Part shown: piece after piece, positions 23,404 to 33,679 of the stretch
Layout: every line of letters begins with the position of its first letter
Numbering within the stretch: position 1 is the stretch's first letter
NCBI GenBank assembly: GCA_019054805.1
Contig: JAHQIY010000025.1
Span: 620,001 to 684,000 of the forward strand
Origin: Brachionus manjavacas
Lineage: Eukaryota > Rotifera > Eurotatoria > Ploima > Brachionidae
DNA length: 64,000 bases
Reading direction: 5' to 3'
Position numbers and translations under genes: made by a program
The notes under the pieces: model-generated
Told to the model about the DNA's origin: nothing
The model's database searches: none
The model's input: only the letters and a program-made list of their open reading frames with translations

Positions 23404-24933
23404 TCAAGAAAGTTTTGTCCAAACATAAATTGATCCATCAATTGAACCTGTGAGGAGCTCTCCTTTGTCAGTGATTTTCAGGCATACAATAGGTCTAAAA
23501 TGAGCTTCTATTGTTGAAATACAATGACCAGAATAAATATTCCAAACTTTAATTGATCCATCTAATGAACAACTAACTAATTTATCTTTTTCTAGTTTAT
23601 CTATCTGTTGAATTGAATCTAAATGACCAACTAATGTTTTGCTACAAGTGCTTTTTTTTATGTTCCAAATTTTTATTGTTTTATCTAAAGAGCCACTAGC
23701 GAGAAAATCATTTTCTAAAATTTTCATATCCATAATTTCTCCCTTATGACCATTTAAAGTTAGCAAGCATTTTTCGGTCAAAGCACTCCAAGTTTTTATT
23801 GAACAATCACTTGATCCACTGATAATAAGACCATTGTAATTTTCATCAAGGCAATTCACACTACCCTCATGTCCAAAAAGAGTTTTTACACTTTTGCTCC
23901 AAACTTTTATTGTTTTATCGTCAGAGCCACTTATAATTTCGCCATTTTTTAACACCTTGAGACAAATCACAGCTCCCGTATGACCAGTCAGTGTTTTCAA
24001 TGAAAATTTATTTCCAGTATTCCAAATCTTAATTGTTTTATCCTTTGAGCCAGTGGCAAAAAACTGATTGTTCATTAAACTAATTGACAATACCGAATCT
24101 GTATGGCCTATAAAAGTAGTTAAAATCTTTGCGTTATCTTTATCCCAAAGATTGACAGTTTGATCAAAAGAGACGCTTAAAATTCGATCGTTTCCCAAAA
24201 AGCTAATTTGTTTGACTTTATCAGTATGTCCATAGAATCCCTTTTGGCACTGAAATTTGATGTCCACGTCAATTTTGTTATTTTCCACACTTTTTGTGTT
24301 TTGTTTGGAGGCATATATTTTACCAAAAAAATCATGCACACTTAAATCAGTTGGATCCTCTAGTTGAAAGTTTTCCCCCACAGAGATGTTTTTTATTAAT
24401 CCGGTGATAGTGGAAGAGGATTCTTTGCAATCAGCTAATTTTCTATTTACTTGATCAATAATTTCACCGGACGACTTTTCCAAAGACTTTAAATCTTCGG
24501 CTGACGGCAATTCACATTTCATACAATTTAATTCAAACTCATGAGTGATTGCCTTTTTTTCCTTAGCAATCCTATCCACAATATCCAAGTGGTAATCATC
24601 TATTTGTTTACAAAATTTCTCCTTTAATTCAGTGCACCGTTGGGTGATATTGAACTCTAATTTTTCAAAAGTCTTGTTAACATACATGTCTGGATCGCTT
24701 TTTATTCGGTCAAAATATTTTTTTAAATCGCTATATTTTACTATTTCGTTTAATAATTCATTTTGCTTGATTAACAAACGATTTTTTGGCTCATTAAAAC
24801 ATGACTCTTTATCAATAAAATGCTTTCCACACATGGTACACAAAAATTTAGGCGGCTGGTTTTTCAAATATTTAAAATAAGTCGAATATCCGCAAGGAAG
24901 TTCGATAGAAAATTCGCTGCCTGATAACTCCAT
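23404..24933 (-). CDS. WD40-repeat protein with N-terminal zinc-finger-like and coiled-coil region
   Basis: A single-exon frame of 509 residues. Residues about 12-50 hold a Cys/His group (CGYS, CTMCGKHF, then ESC), reminiscent of a degenerate RING of TRIM-like proteins. Residues about 60-190 are Lys/Glu-rich and helical, probably a coiled coil. From about 230 to the end seven WD repeats follow with GHTD/GHTG starts and WD, WN or WS ends (for example KTIKIWN, DKTIKVWS, GSIKVWN), giving one complete seven-blade propeller. The architecture is RING-like, coiled coil, propeller, comparable to TRAF7-type proteins, and suggests a substrate adaptor or scaffold; the function is inferred only. Lack of introns in an intron-rich neighbourhood suggests origin by retrocopy or an intronless gene family. 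Confidence 0.85.
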   Translation of the reverse strand: MELSGSEFSIELPCGYSTYFKYLKNQPPKFLCTMCGKHFIDKESCFNEPKNRLLIKQNELLNEIVKYSDLKKYFDRIKSDPDMYVNKTFEKLEFNITQRCTELKEKFCKQIDDYHLDIVDRIAKEKKAITHEFELNCMKCELPSAEDLKSLEKSSGEIIDQVNRKLADCKESSSTITGLIKNISVGENFQLEDPTDLSVHDFFGKIYASKQNTKSVENNKIDVDIKFQCQKGFYGHTDKVKQISFLGNDRILSVSFDQTVNLWDKDNAKILTTFIGHTDSVLSISLMNNQFFATGSKDKTIKIWNTGNKFSLKTLTGHTGAVICLKVLKNGEIISGSDDKTIKVWSKSVKTLFGHEGSVNCLDENYNGLIISGSSDCSIKTWSALTEKCLLTLNGHKGEIMDMKILENDFLASGSLDKTIKIWNIKKSTCSKTLVGHLDSIQQIDKLEKDKLVSCSLDGSIKVWNIYSGHCISTIEAHFRPIVCLKITDKGELLTGSIDGSIYVWTKLS

Positions 24934-25934
24934 CTGATTTTATAAATTACCAAAAATTATACAAAATTTATGTTTAAGTTTTTGTCTCTGACAAACATAT
25001 CATGAGAAATATTTATTTTATTTGTTAATGCTTGAGTGCATTTTTTCTTTAAATGATCAAAATACCAAATATTTTAATTTATAAAAATTAAATTATTTTT
25101 AAGCATTTTTCTTAAATTATATTTGAATTAACTTTTAACGTACTTGAGTCATGAAAAGGGCGTAAAGGTTAAGAGCACATGGAAAAAATGGAAAAAACAT
25201 TATTGATATAAAAAAAAATAATTTTTAAATTTTAGTTATAAAAATGAAATTGAAAAAATTATAAACTCACTTAAAATGTAGAAAAAATGACAAAAATTTT
25301 AAACAAAAGAAAAATATAATTTTCTTGATTAAAATAAAATTTGGTAAAAATAAACTAATTTATAGATTGTTTTTTAATGACCAAAATTAAATCTAGCATT
25401 TAACATGCATATTTACTGAATCAATTTTCGAAACTGATTATGTTTTTAGCTATAACTTTAGAATTAATTAAACATTCAAGGAATTGAAAAAAATTTGAAA
25501 AAAATTTATTTAAAATAGATTAAAAAAACTCTTGTCATAAAAAAGATTTAACACTAGAAGTACGGACGATGTCATTTTGACATTTTTCGAGTTTTGATTT
25601 ATTAAAGTATAAAGTAAATTAACGTTTTTAGGACTGAAAATTTGTAAATAAGTTTTTTTGTTGTTATTTGCCAAAATTAAATCCTATATTTTTTTCAGAT
25701 ATTTAATTTAAACTAAATTATTTTATTTTTTTTTTAATATTTTTTTTTACATCGCCTACAAAAATAAGTAGTAAAACGACAAGTAAAAACCGTAAAAAAA
25801 AAGGAAGAGCAAAAAAAAAATTGACAGAAAAATTTTATCTAATTTTTTTTGTTTGTAATAACTAATTTTTATAAGGAAAAAGAATTTTAATTAATTAAAT
25901 TTTTGGTGGTAGAAAGTGTTTTCTCAATTTTGAT
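24934..25934. other. Intergenic region with one piggyBac-like end
   Basis: At 25548-25551 a TTAA is followed by CACTAGAAGTACGGACGATG and a short GATGTCATTTTGACATT hairpin, similar to the end of the 23079-23292 element. No opposite end was found within the window, so it is a fragment or another family member. Nothing else recognised. Confidence 0.4.
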
Positions 25935-26185
25935 TATTATTTATTTATTTATTTGTTTTTTGTACCGAGCTAGGGCTCCTTCAGAAAAAATTAAAAGAAT
26001 TAAACAAAAATTAAAATCAAAATAAAAAATAAAAAATTAAATTAAAGTTAATAAATGAGATTAAAAAAAATTAAAATAAAGTAATTAAGCAAAAAAATAT
26101 ATAAAAAGTAAGAAGACATAGATTTTTACATATGGCACATGCTTATATAGTTCAGGTTTCTGGAAAAAAGGAGGAAATTTTCAAT
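25935..26185 (-). mobile_element. 5'-truncated non-LTR retrotransposon 3' end
   Basis: Minus strand: CTCCTTTTTTCCAGAAACCT, ACTATATAAGCATGTGCCAT, T-rich DNA, CTGAAGGAGCCCTAGCTCGG, and an AAATAAATAAATAAAT tail. It is the same family as 10215-10440 and 40446-40930. Confidence 0.7.
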
Positions 26186-26368
26186 TAAGAACAATTTTTT
26201 CCTCTTTGAATTTTTCACTGATCTAAAAAATAAGATAGTGAAGCAGAGCTTTTGATATGCGAGTAACGAAACGTTAAAAGATTTTTTTGTATGTGATAAA
26301 AAATTAGTTTTTGAGATTTTATTGATTTTTAATAATAAATGAGTCTGTTCTTTGATAAAAAAAAAAGT

Positions 26369-28146
26369 TTATTTATTTAATAAAAATTTGAATTTTTGTA
26401 ATGTACTCTCTATTAATTGGTTTAATCTAGTTTCTTCGTTCAATCTTGGAATCAAGTTAGCACTGTTTATAATCCTGGTTAAACGATCAAACGGAAATGG
26501 TACAATAATAAAATCGTTAACATTTTTTAACCTAGACAATGCAACAAAGGTTAGTCCTAGTGATTTTTCCGATTTTCCCAAATCTATTACAGCAGACTTA
26601 AGGGTTTGTCCTTGCGATTTGTGGATGGTCATAGCATAACCTAGTCTAACTGGGAGCTGTTCACGGGTACCCTTTCCAGATTTACAAAATGCTGTTATTG
26701 GATTAATTGGGATTATATTTTTTCTATCTTGATCTGAAAAAAATTGCGGTCCAGTATAATCTGATATTTCAATTAACACAGCCATTGGTATATCACCATG
26801 TACAAAATCATCTAAAACGATTATGTCTTTTATTATTCCATTAGCACTGTTGATCAAGCCTTTTGAGGTCCATAAGTTAGATGTTAATGTCATTTGAGAA
26901 TTAATTGAAATGTATAGCTGATCCGACAAACCATTGCACTGATCAGACGGAAGTCGTTTAGTTAAAATTGAGCTGTTTTTAGATTGAACATCCATTATAG
27001 GCTTATTTAGTTCACATAATTTTTGATTGTTATATGTATCCACTTTATCATTTTCCAAAAACAACCTAGTTGCATCAAAAAATTTCTGAATGTTCGTTGG
27101 ACTATCTTCTACTGTATTTTCTCCGTTTCTACACCTAGGTAATAGTTCTATAAATTTTTGTTGTCTTATATCATTACTGTTTTTTTGTCTTTCCACTTGT
27201 TCTAATTTAACTACTATTTTGAATTGGCTGTATGCCTTTAAGCCATCTTAGTTATTTGGTTTGTTGAATTTATTAAAATAAAGAGGAGCTCCACAAACAG
27301 GTAGGAGTTGACCTGGGTCTCCAACTAAATTGATAGATAATCCGCCGAAATACCTGTCATCAGCTTTAATTAGTCTTAAACGAATATCGACAACTCCAAA
27401 CATTTTTTAGGGCATCTTAGGAAACTCATCAATTATTAAAACCCGTACGTATTTAAATTCTTCTTGTAAGAGACTAAGTTTATTGCTTGAAATATTATGT
27501 GTTTCATTATCAACTTGGATGCTAAACAAACTATGAATTGTTTCACCGCGTATTATATAAGCAGCTTTGGCTGTAGGTGCACAACGTCTTAAAGTCTTGT
27601 CCAAAAAAGTTGAAAAAGCGAAAATGGTAAAAGATTTGCCAGTTCCAGCTGTCCCAATTAAAATCATTAACAATTGCTTGTTATTGTTAAAAAAGTTTTC
27701 CATTATGTTAAAAGCAAATCTTTGCATTTTGTTTAAACTTTCCTTATGTACAATTGGACATTTCGTATCATCTAACTCTTTACTTTTTCCTTTTTGGATT
27801 TCAATCCAATTTACCATTCGATCTAAATCCGCTTTAGAATAAACATTTTTTCGTTGTTTCCAATAATATGCTGTATCAGCAATGGGTGAAATTTGTTCAA
27901 CTATTTCGGATATTGGAACTAATTCAGAGAGTTCGGTGAATTCAGTAGGCTACATTTGATATTCTGGTTCTGGATCGAATTTCACCCTAAGTCGTTTTAA
28001 TTCTTTTAGGAATTCGTTGAAAAACGTAAGACTGTAAATAACTCTATCTGGTGCATATCTAATTAAATTTTCGAATCTTTCAATTGCGGTATTAAAATTA
28101 TTAATTTCATAGAAATTTTCGATGTCCCAAGAACAGTACTTAATAA
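26369..28146 (-). pseudogene. Helitron Pif1-type helicase domain (C-terminal half of split Helitron)
   Basis: Minus strand. 27817-27407 encodes Walker A in ILIGTAGTGKSFT, CAPTAKAAY and Walker B in VLIIDEFPKM. 27196-26369 encodes later Pif1 motifs, including TSKGLINSANGII, RLGYAMTIHKSQGQTL and VALSRLKNVND. Together with the N-terminal half at 36244-38639 this is the Rep-helicase protein of a Helitron, a rolling-circle DNA transposon. Stop codons and frame shifts between 27407 and 27196 and near 27950 show it is inactive. The reading continues across the LTR element: the frame interrupted at 28146 resumes at 36244. I could not define the 3' CTRR end, which should lie between 26186 and 26369. 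Confidence 0.85.
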
Positions 28147-28385
28147 TGTTATGACCGAGACTAAGCAGGAGCTAAATTAATAAATAAAAAGGGAGATTTT
28201 GTGCAATCTCTTTATTTAATACTTCTCATTGCCGTGCATAATAATAATAATAAAAAAAGAACAAGTCAAAGCTAAAACATATTTGAAACTTGATAACTGT
28301 GATGCTGCAGATTAGAAGCGCTTTTCAACAGTCATATTTCAGTCTCAAACATGAATGTTGTACTTTTAAGATGACGACTGCAACA
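28147..28385 (-). repeat. 3' LTR of the Gypsy element
   Basis: 239 bp, TGTTATGACCGAGACTAAGC at the left and ..GACTGCAACA at the right in plus orientation. It differs from the other LTR at five positions by eye. It contains a short ATA/TTA microsatellite and TTTATT, an AATAAA signal on the coding strand. Confidence 0.93.
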
Positions 28386-28928
28386 CACCTTCCTCCCCGG
28401 AAGAAGGAGCTCCGGCGACGTTTCCAAAATCTCCCTCGTCTATTCTTTTCACTGGCTGTTTTGTAAATGTCGATGGGTCACTGTCGTACGGGAATAATCT
28501 TGTGGCAAGTGGAGCTTCTTTCCTACACATAAAACAGTTGAATTTTGAATTTGAAAACATTTGAAGATTTTTGTAACACTCTTGGCAATAAAGTGACCAC
28601 AGTCTAACTGAACAAAATCAGACATCAGGCACGTGTGTAATGGTATTAAACACACCTGGCAAGAGAGTCGCGCAACTGACCCAATAGCTGGATGTTCAAA
28701 GTCGATATGGCTAAGTAACTTCGACTCCAAAACATTTTCTTTACATAGAAAACATTTAATTGAGTTTTCTTTTTCTTTTTTATCAAAGTACTCCGGGTTT
28801 TCTTGTTTAAATTTTTCGTAGAGCTCTTTGCGTAGCGACTCGCCTAATTTTTCTAGAGATTCGGATTGTTTCCCTTTTTGTTTATCAAAAATTCGGCCCT
28901 TACACGGTTTAAAGCGCTTGAAAGGCAT
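28366..28928 (-). pseudogene. Retrotransposon accessory ORF: C2H2-like finger plus RING finger (one frame shift)
   Basis: The frame begins at ATG 28928 with a very basic start (MPFKRFKPCKGR), then a Lys/Glu-rich helix. Next is a C2H2-like unit (CFLC, then HIDFEH), and a C3HC4 RING: CQVC about 14 residues before LDCGH. At that point (around 28600) the frame must shift by one base to reach YCQEC and, 13 residues later, CFMC in the frame 28560-28366. With the shift, every RING ligand is present at normal spacing; without it the RING is cut in half. RING fingers usually recruit E2 ubiquitin-conjugating enzymes. The position after integrase is that of env in errantiviruses, but no signal peptide, membrane segment or fusion feature is present. 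No close family recognised. Confidence 0.65.
28386..28403 (-). promoter_or_regulatory. Polypurine tract
   Basis: The minus strand reads GGGGAGGAAGGTGTG directly before the 3' LTR, the expected place and composition of the plus-strand primer of reverse transcription. It overlaps the last codons of the RING frame region. Confidence 0.7.
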
Positions 28929-29512
28929 TCTCCTTCTTTTACTTGTTTCAAGTTAAGTTTCGTACGCGACCAATAAGGTGATACCTCATATGCGGTTATG
29001 TTTGGGAACCATTGTTCACCGTTGATCTTTGCCACTACATACTGGTTACTCAAAGTATCGTCTAATTTAACCACTAACGTACAATAGTACGAAATGCCCC
29101 GTACTGGGCGTATGGAAGCGCTTCCCACCTTCAACGAGTGCAGTTTCATTTGTAAATATGCAATTGATTGTTCCTCCAAATGCCTGTCGAATGGTTTGTA
29201 CCATCCGTCAATTAAAATTTCATGCACACTTGGGAAAGTCGTGCCATATATTTTCATCAACAAGTGCTCATAACGCTCCTTGTCAATCAATCGCATGTCG
29301 GTTCCGAACTCGAATTCGATTTTCTTTGTTTTTTCTATTTGTGTGGGGCCTTTGTGCTCTCCGTAAGCTTTAAAACCGGCTGGTACACCACGAGTGTTCT
29401 TGTGGATATTTTCATAAAAATGATGAACAAAAAGGCGCATTCGTTCAGTAGAGCACTCGTATGGGTTAGGTTTTTCTGGGTTTGGTGGGCAATCCGTCGT
29501 TAACGACGTCAT
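28853..29512 (-). CDS. Retrotransposon accessory ORF of unknown function (219 aa)
   Basis: The frame opens at ATG 29512 (MTSLTTDCPPNPEKPNPYEC) and overlaps the next frame by 76 nt. The predicted protein is mixed alpha/beta in character, without membrane segments, Cys pairs or a known motif. Its last 25 or so residues lie in the overlap and may not be used if translation shifts into the RING frame. I do not recognise it; it is conserved in length relative to the intact pol frames, so it is likely a true gene of the element. Confidence 0.5.
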   Translation of the reverse strand: MTSLTTDCPPNPEKPNPYECSTERMRLFVHHFYENIHKNTRGVPAGFKAYGEHKGPTQIEKTKKIEFEFGTDMRLIDKERYEHLLMKIYGTTFPSVHEILIDGWYKPFDRHLEEQSIAYLQMKLHSLKVGSASIRPVRGISYYCTLVVKLDDTLSNQYVVAKINGEQWFPNITAYEVSPYWSRTKLNLKQVKEGECLSSALNRVRAEFLINKKGNNPNL

Positions 29513-29598
29513 TCTCTCGAACGCAAAACAATCGTCTTTGTTGTATTTGTGTGTTGTTTCTTCCTGCTTTACTGAGACTTCATTTATTCTTAGCTTTT

Positions 29599-29988
29599 CT
29601 ATACTTGGTTCCTTTTGACATCTGATTTTATTTCACTCGTCTTCTTTTTTGTTGTTTCATAACACCGAATCCTCTCTTCCAACAATTCATCAAAAACGCT
29701 TTTCTTGGTTATTACAATTGCATTTTCCTTTCTACATGATAACGAGAATTGTAGGAATGATGAGCCTTTATGAGGATTTTTAGTGAAGTGGTCAATAAGA
29801 AGCTTTAATTCGATATCGTGTTTCGACTGGTCTAGCAGTCTTAAGAACCCAACTTGTGACCAAGGTTTTTCTGTGTTTTCGCTTTTTACCAATCTAACAT
29901 AATCCACTTTTGTAGAAAGGTCTTTTATTGAGTCAATGGCTTCTTTAATTTCTATGAAGTTAGCGCTTTTGGGAATTTTCCTGATCAT
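29599..29988 (-). CDS. Retrotransposon accessory ORF of unknown function (129 aa)
   Basis: Frame of 129 residues starting MIRKIPKSANFIEIKEAIDS, mostly charged and helical, ending in a Lys-rich tail. No zinc or membrane motif. It lies about 460 bp after the end of pol, with an AT-rich spacer that includes a 20-base T run near 30331. It may be the first part of a longer accessory protein with 28853-29512, as the two are in different frames separated by under 90 bp. Confidence 0.45.
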   Translation of the reverse strand: MIRKIPKSANFIEIKEAIDSIKDLSTKVDYVRLVKSENTEKPWSQVGFLRLLDQSKHDIELKLLIDHFTKNPHKGSSFLQFSLSCRKENAIVITKKSVFDELLEERIRCYETTKKKTSEIKSDVKRNQV

Positions 29989-30446
29989 TATGTCCGGGTA
30001 AATAATTGAATGGATTTAATCAATCCTACTTATCTCTTTAACCGGCTTTTTATATGCTATTTTTTCATTAAAAACGAAACTTGGGAGGTTAGACATTTTA
30101 ACAATTTTAAAGTTTCGAATTTTTTAAATTTTTGAAATAAAGAGAAAACAACAACTTGTAAAATTATTTAAATAAATTATTAGGAGAGACATTAGAATTG
30201 TCTTTAGAAAATTCTTACTATATTTAACAAAAGTATTAACCACAAAATCTATTTACCGAGCCTAATTTGACATTAATAATTAAAGAAACTAAAAATTTAA
30301 TAGATGCAAAAAACGTTCCTGGAATGGAATTTTTTTTTTTTTTTTTTTTTACTAAAAATAATTCAAGAAATTTTACTAAAAATGGTAACAAATAAATTGG
30401 TGTGAAAAAATTTAATTTTATGTTAGTTATTTGATCAGAGAATTTA

Positions 30447-33400
30447 CTAGTATCCAAAACGATCAGTCTGTTTTCTGATTCGTTCGGAACGCCTTAAGTC
30501 AATATTCGAATCAACTTTGTTCTGTAGATTTATCATAATTTCCTGATCGGTTTGTTTGGCGTTTGGGACCTCATGAATTTCAACAACTGCATTCTCTATT
30601 GGCTTCTGTTTATCAGGTCTTAGGGGTTTAATTTGCGATCTTGTAGTATCAAGATTCTTGCTGACTTTTCTTGGTCTACCGCGCTTTCGGCTAATTGTGA
30701 TTTTGTTTTTACCAAAAACTAAAGAAGCACATTTCTTAGTTTTTATCTTAAACGAACGATCTGGTTTTTCGCCAAGATCATCAATCACTTCGTCGGCGCA
30801 CAATAATTGCATTGGGCTTCCGTGATATTTTTTGAGTCTATTCCTGTGTACAAACAGGATTTTATATTTACCCGATTTTGAAAAACACTGTATACGATAA
30901 TTTAAGTCGTTGACATTCTCAATGACAGTGAAAGTTCCGCGCCACTTTTCACTCAACTTTTTAGTTAAACCGACTTTAGAAGCGCTGTTTAGGAGAAGGA
31001 CATTGTCGTTTATTTTGAAAGCAGCTGCCCTATTAACACGATCATAGTTAGTCTTAGCTTTAATCATACGTAAGTCTCTATTTTTCCTCACCATTTCGTA
31101 GAGCTGATTAAAACGTTTTCCAATTTTGGTTGCATAACCATCAGCACTCAATTGTAAATTGACAGGACAATTGTCTCTCTCCTCGATGTCTTCATTTTCT
31201 AGGCTTTTGTAAAACAAATCAATTGGCAGTTTAACTCTTCGTCCGAAAAAAAGCTCGGGCTAGATTCTGTGGTTGCTTGAGCGCTTGTATTATAAGTAAA
31301 TGCCAATTGGTCCAGATATTCGTCCCAATCATTTTGTTCGGCATTTATAAAACAAGTTAGCATCGTTTTTATCGTCTTGTTGAAACGCTCGGTTATTCCG
31401 TTACATTCTGGATGGAATGGACTCGTTCTCATTCGGTGAACATCGAGAAGATCCCAAAGTTCAGCGATTAAATTTGACTGAAAATTGGTACCTTGGTCGG
31501 ACAGTACAGCTTCTGGGACACCAAATATACAAATAAATTTAAACAACCACATTGCGGATTCGCGAGCTGTTAATGATTTTAGAGGAAATAACGTTACCCA
31601 TTTTGTGAAGTGATCGATAATCACTAGAATGTATTTGGATCCGTTTTTTGTGACAGGTAAAGGTCCGGTGATATCAAACGTTACAATCTGCATTGGTCTG
31701 GATGGTCTGATTGGGTTTAGAGGCGCTTTTATAATCTTGTTTGATGATTTTACTTTTTGACACTTGTCACAAGTTTGGACCCATTCTTTAATATCAGAAC
31801 TCATGAACGGCCAGTAAAATCTTTCGTTAATCTTTTTGAACGTTTTATCAAAGCCTAAGTGTCCACCAAAGACACTCGAATGAAGTAGTTCAAAAATTTC
31901 TTTTCTTTTGGTTTTTGGTACAACAAATTGATAAGCAATTTTGTCGGATCGAGGAAAGTATTTTTTTTTATAGAGACATTCGTTTCGGATTATTAAATTG
32001 TCATAATTACTTAAAAGCGCTTTTTGCCATTGGCTCGAGCTATGAATAACCCTCGGTAATGTTTCAATGGCGGTATTTATTTTTAATTCAAAAATCCATT
32101 TTATGTCGTTATCACATTTTTGGACTAAAGAGTACTCATTTGAATTTAGAGGAGATACATTTGTTGATGGATTAGGGTTTTCGATAATCAAAATTTGCGG
32201 TTGTTTATACCAGTTCGTCTCGGTAAACTGAGAAGAATGATCGTTATCTAGATCAATGTATTTGCTCTTGTCCGTGTAAATGACGCTGGTTTTGGGAAAA
32301 AATTTCTCGACGGCGTCCAACGCATGCAAGTCGCTCTTAAATGACGGTTTCCTGAATTGATCTTTTGAAAAAGTTAAGTATGCAGTTTGGTTATAACCAT
32401 TAATAAATTCAATTGACAAAATTTGAATGACATCTTCTTCAGCGCTGTTACCATACCACATATTTGTATCGAAACATAGACGGGACATTGCATCAGCATT
32501 CTGGTGATTTTTTCCTTTTCTGTACTCAATAACAAAATCAAAGCATTGAAGACGCAACAACCATCTTGCCAGTCTATTTGCTGGTTCTTTTACACTTAAC
32601 AACCATTTTAAGGGCAAATGATCTGTCACCAAAATAAAAGTTCTTCCATAAAGGTCAAACTTAAAAAATTCACATGATTTTACCATAGCTAGTAATTCGC
32701 GCTCTGAAACTGAATAATTCCTTTCAGCCTTTGTGAGAGACTTACTAAAAAATGCGACCGGTCTTAGTCCTTTATCAGTTTTTTGTGAAAGAACACCACC
32801 AATACCAGTGTTGCTAGCATCAGTTTCCAAGTAAAATTTTTTAGAATAATCTGGTAAAATCAAAACTACTTCAGAGCTTACAATATTCTTTAAACGAACA
32901 AAAGCCCTTGAACAATCTTCATTCCAAATAAATTGTTTATTAGTTTTTGATGTACTTTCGTACAATGGTTTTGCAATTTCCGTAAAGCCTTTAATAAATT
33001 TACGATAGTAGGACGCTAAGCCAATGAAGCTTTGAACTTCTTTTACACTTTGCGGTCTCTGTAGTGACTTGATGAAAGCTACTTTATCATGCATTGGGCT
33101 TATTTCACCGTTCGAAATAATATGGCCAAGGAATGAAATCGTTGTTCTCACAAACTCACATTTTTTGAGCTTCACTTTCAAATTGTTGGCTTTCAATGTA
33201 TCAATCACCAAATTTACGTGTTTAATGTGGTCGCTAATAGATTCTGAAAAGACGATTATATCGTCTAAGTATACCATTACAAAATCATCAATAAATCCAC
33301 CAAGCAAGTTGTTCATTGTTCTCTGAAAAGTAGCGCAAGCGTTCGTTAAACCCATTGACATTACACAATACTCAAATAGCCCAAATTCGCAACCAAAAGC

Positions 33401-33679
33401 CGTGTATAGTCGGTGTTCCGAATTCATGATGATTTGGTAATAACCAGAGTGTAAATCCAGTTTGGAGAAATAACGCGCTTTTCCAAGTCTGGCTAACAAT
33501 GTGTCGATATTCGGCAGTGGGTATGCATCCTTGATGGTAACATTATTTAACAATCTATAATCGACTGTGATTCGTGTGCTTCCGTCAGGTTTTGAGACCA
33601 GGCATAACGGTGAGCACCAGGATGAGTTGCTAGGTTTGATTAACTTGTTCTCTAGCATCTCCGTAATCAATCTTTTCAC
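30447..33679 (-). pseudogene. pol: Gypsy pol: reverse transcriptase, RNase H, integrase (one internal frame shift)
   Basis: 33679-31199 encodes RT (KPDGSTRITVDYR, FSKLDLHSGYYQI, VYLDDIIVF with the catalytic Asp pair), RNase H (FYLETDAS, SVSERELLAM, LVTDHLPLKWLL), the integrase zinc domain (H..H then CDKCQ) and the DDE core (TFDITGPLP, LSDQGTNF, HPECNGITERFNK). A shift in a T-run near 31245 moves the frame to 31217-30447, which finishes the integrase with a GPY/F-like module (KLSEKWRGTF, HRNRLKKYHG), an AT-hook SRKRGRPRK and the end RRSERIRKQ. Relative to gag it needs a +1 shift at an A7C run near 33690. Both shifts fall in homopolymers, so they may be decay, sequencing error or, for gag-pol, a programmed event. 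Confidence 0.9.

Noticed and set aside
28228..28258. ATA/TTA microsatellite as a possible CRISPR-like or regulatory repeat
   Set aside because: It is present identically in both LTRs and is simply part of the LTR; no spacer structure.
30331..30350. 20-base T run as a polypurine tract or poly(A) tail of a retrocopy
   Set aside because: It lies in the middle of the LTR element, not next to an LTR, and no retrocopy adjoins it; the real polypurine tract is at 28386-28403.
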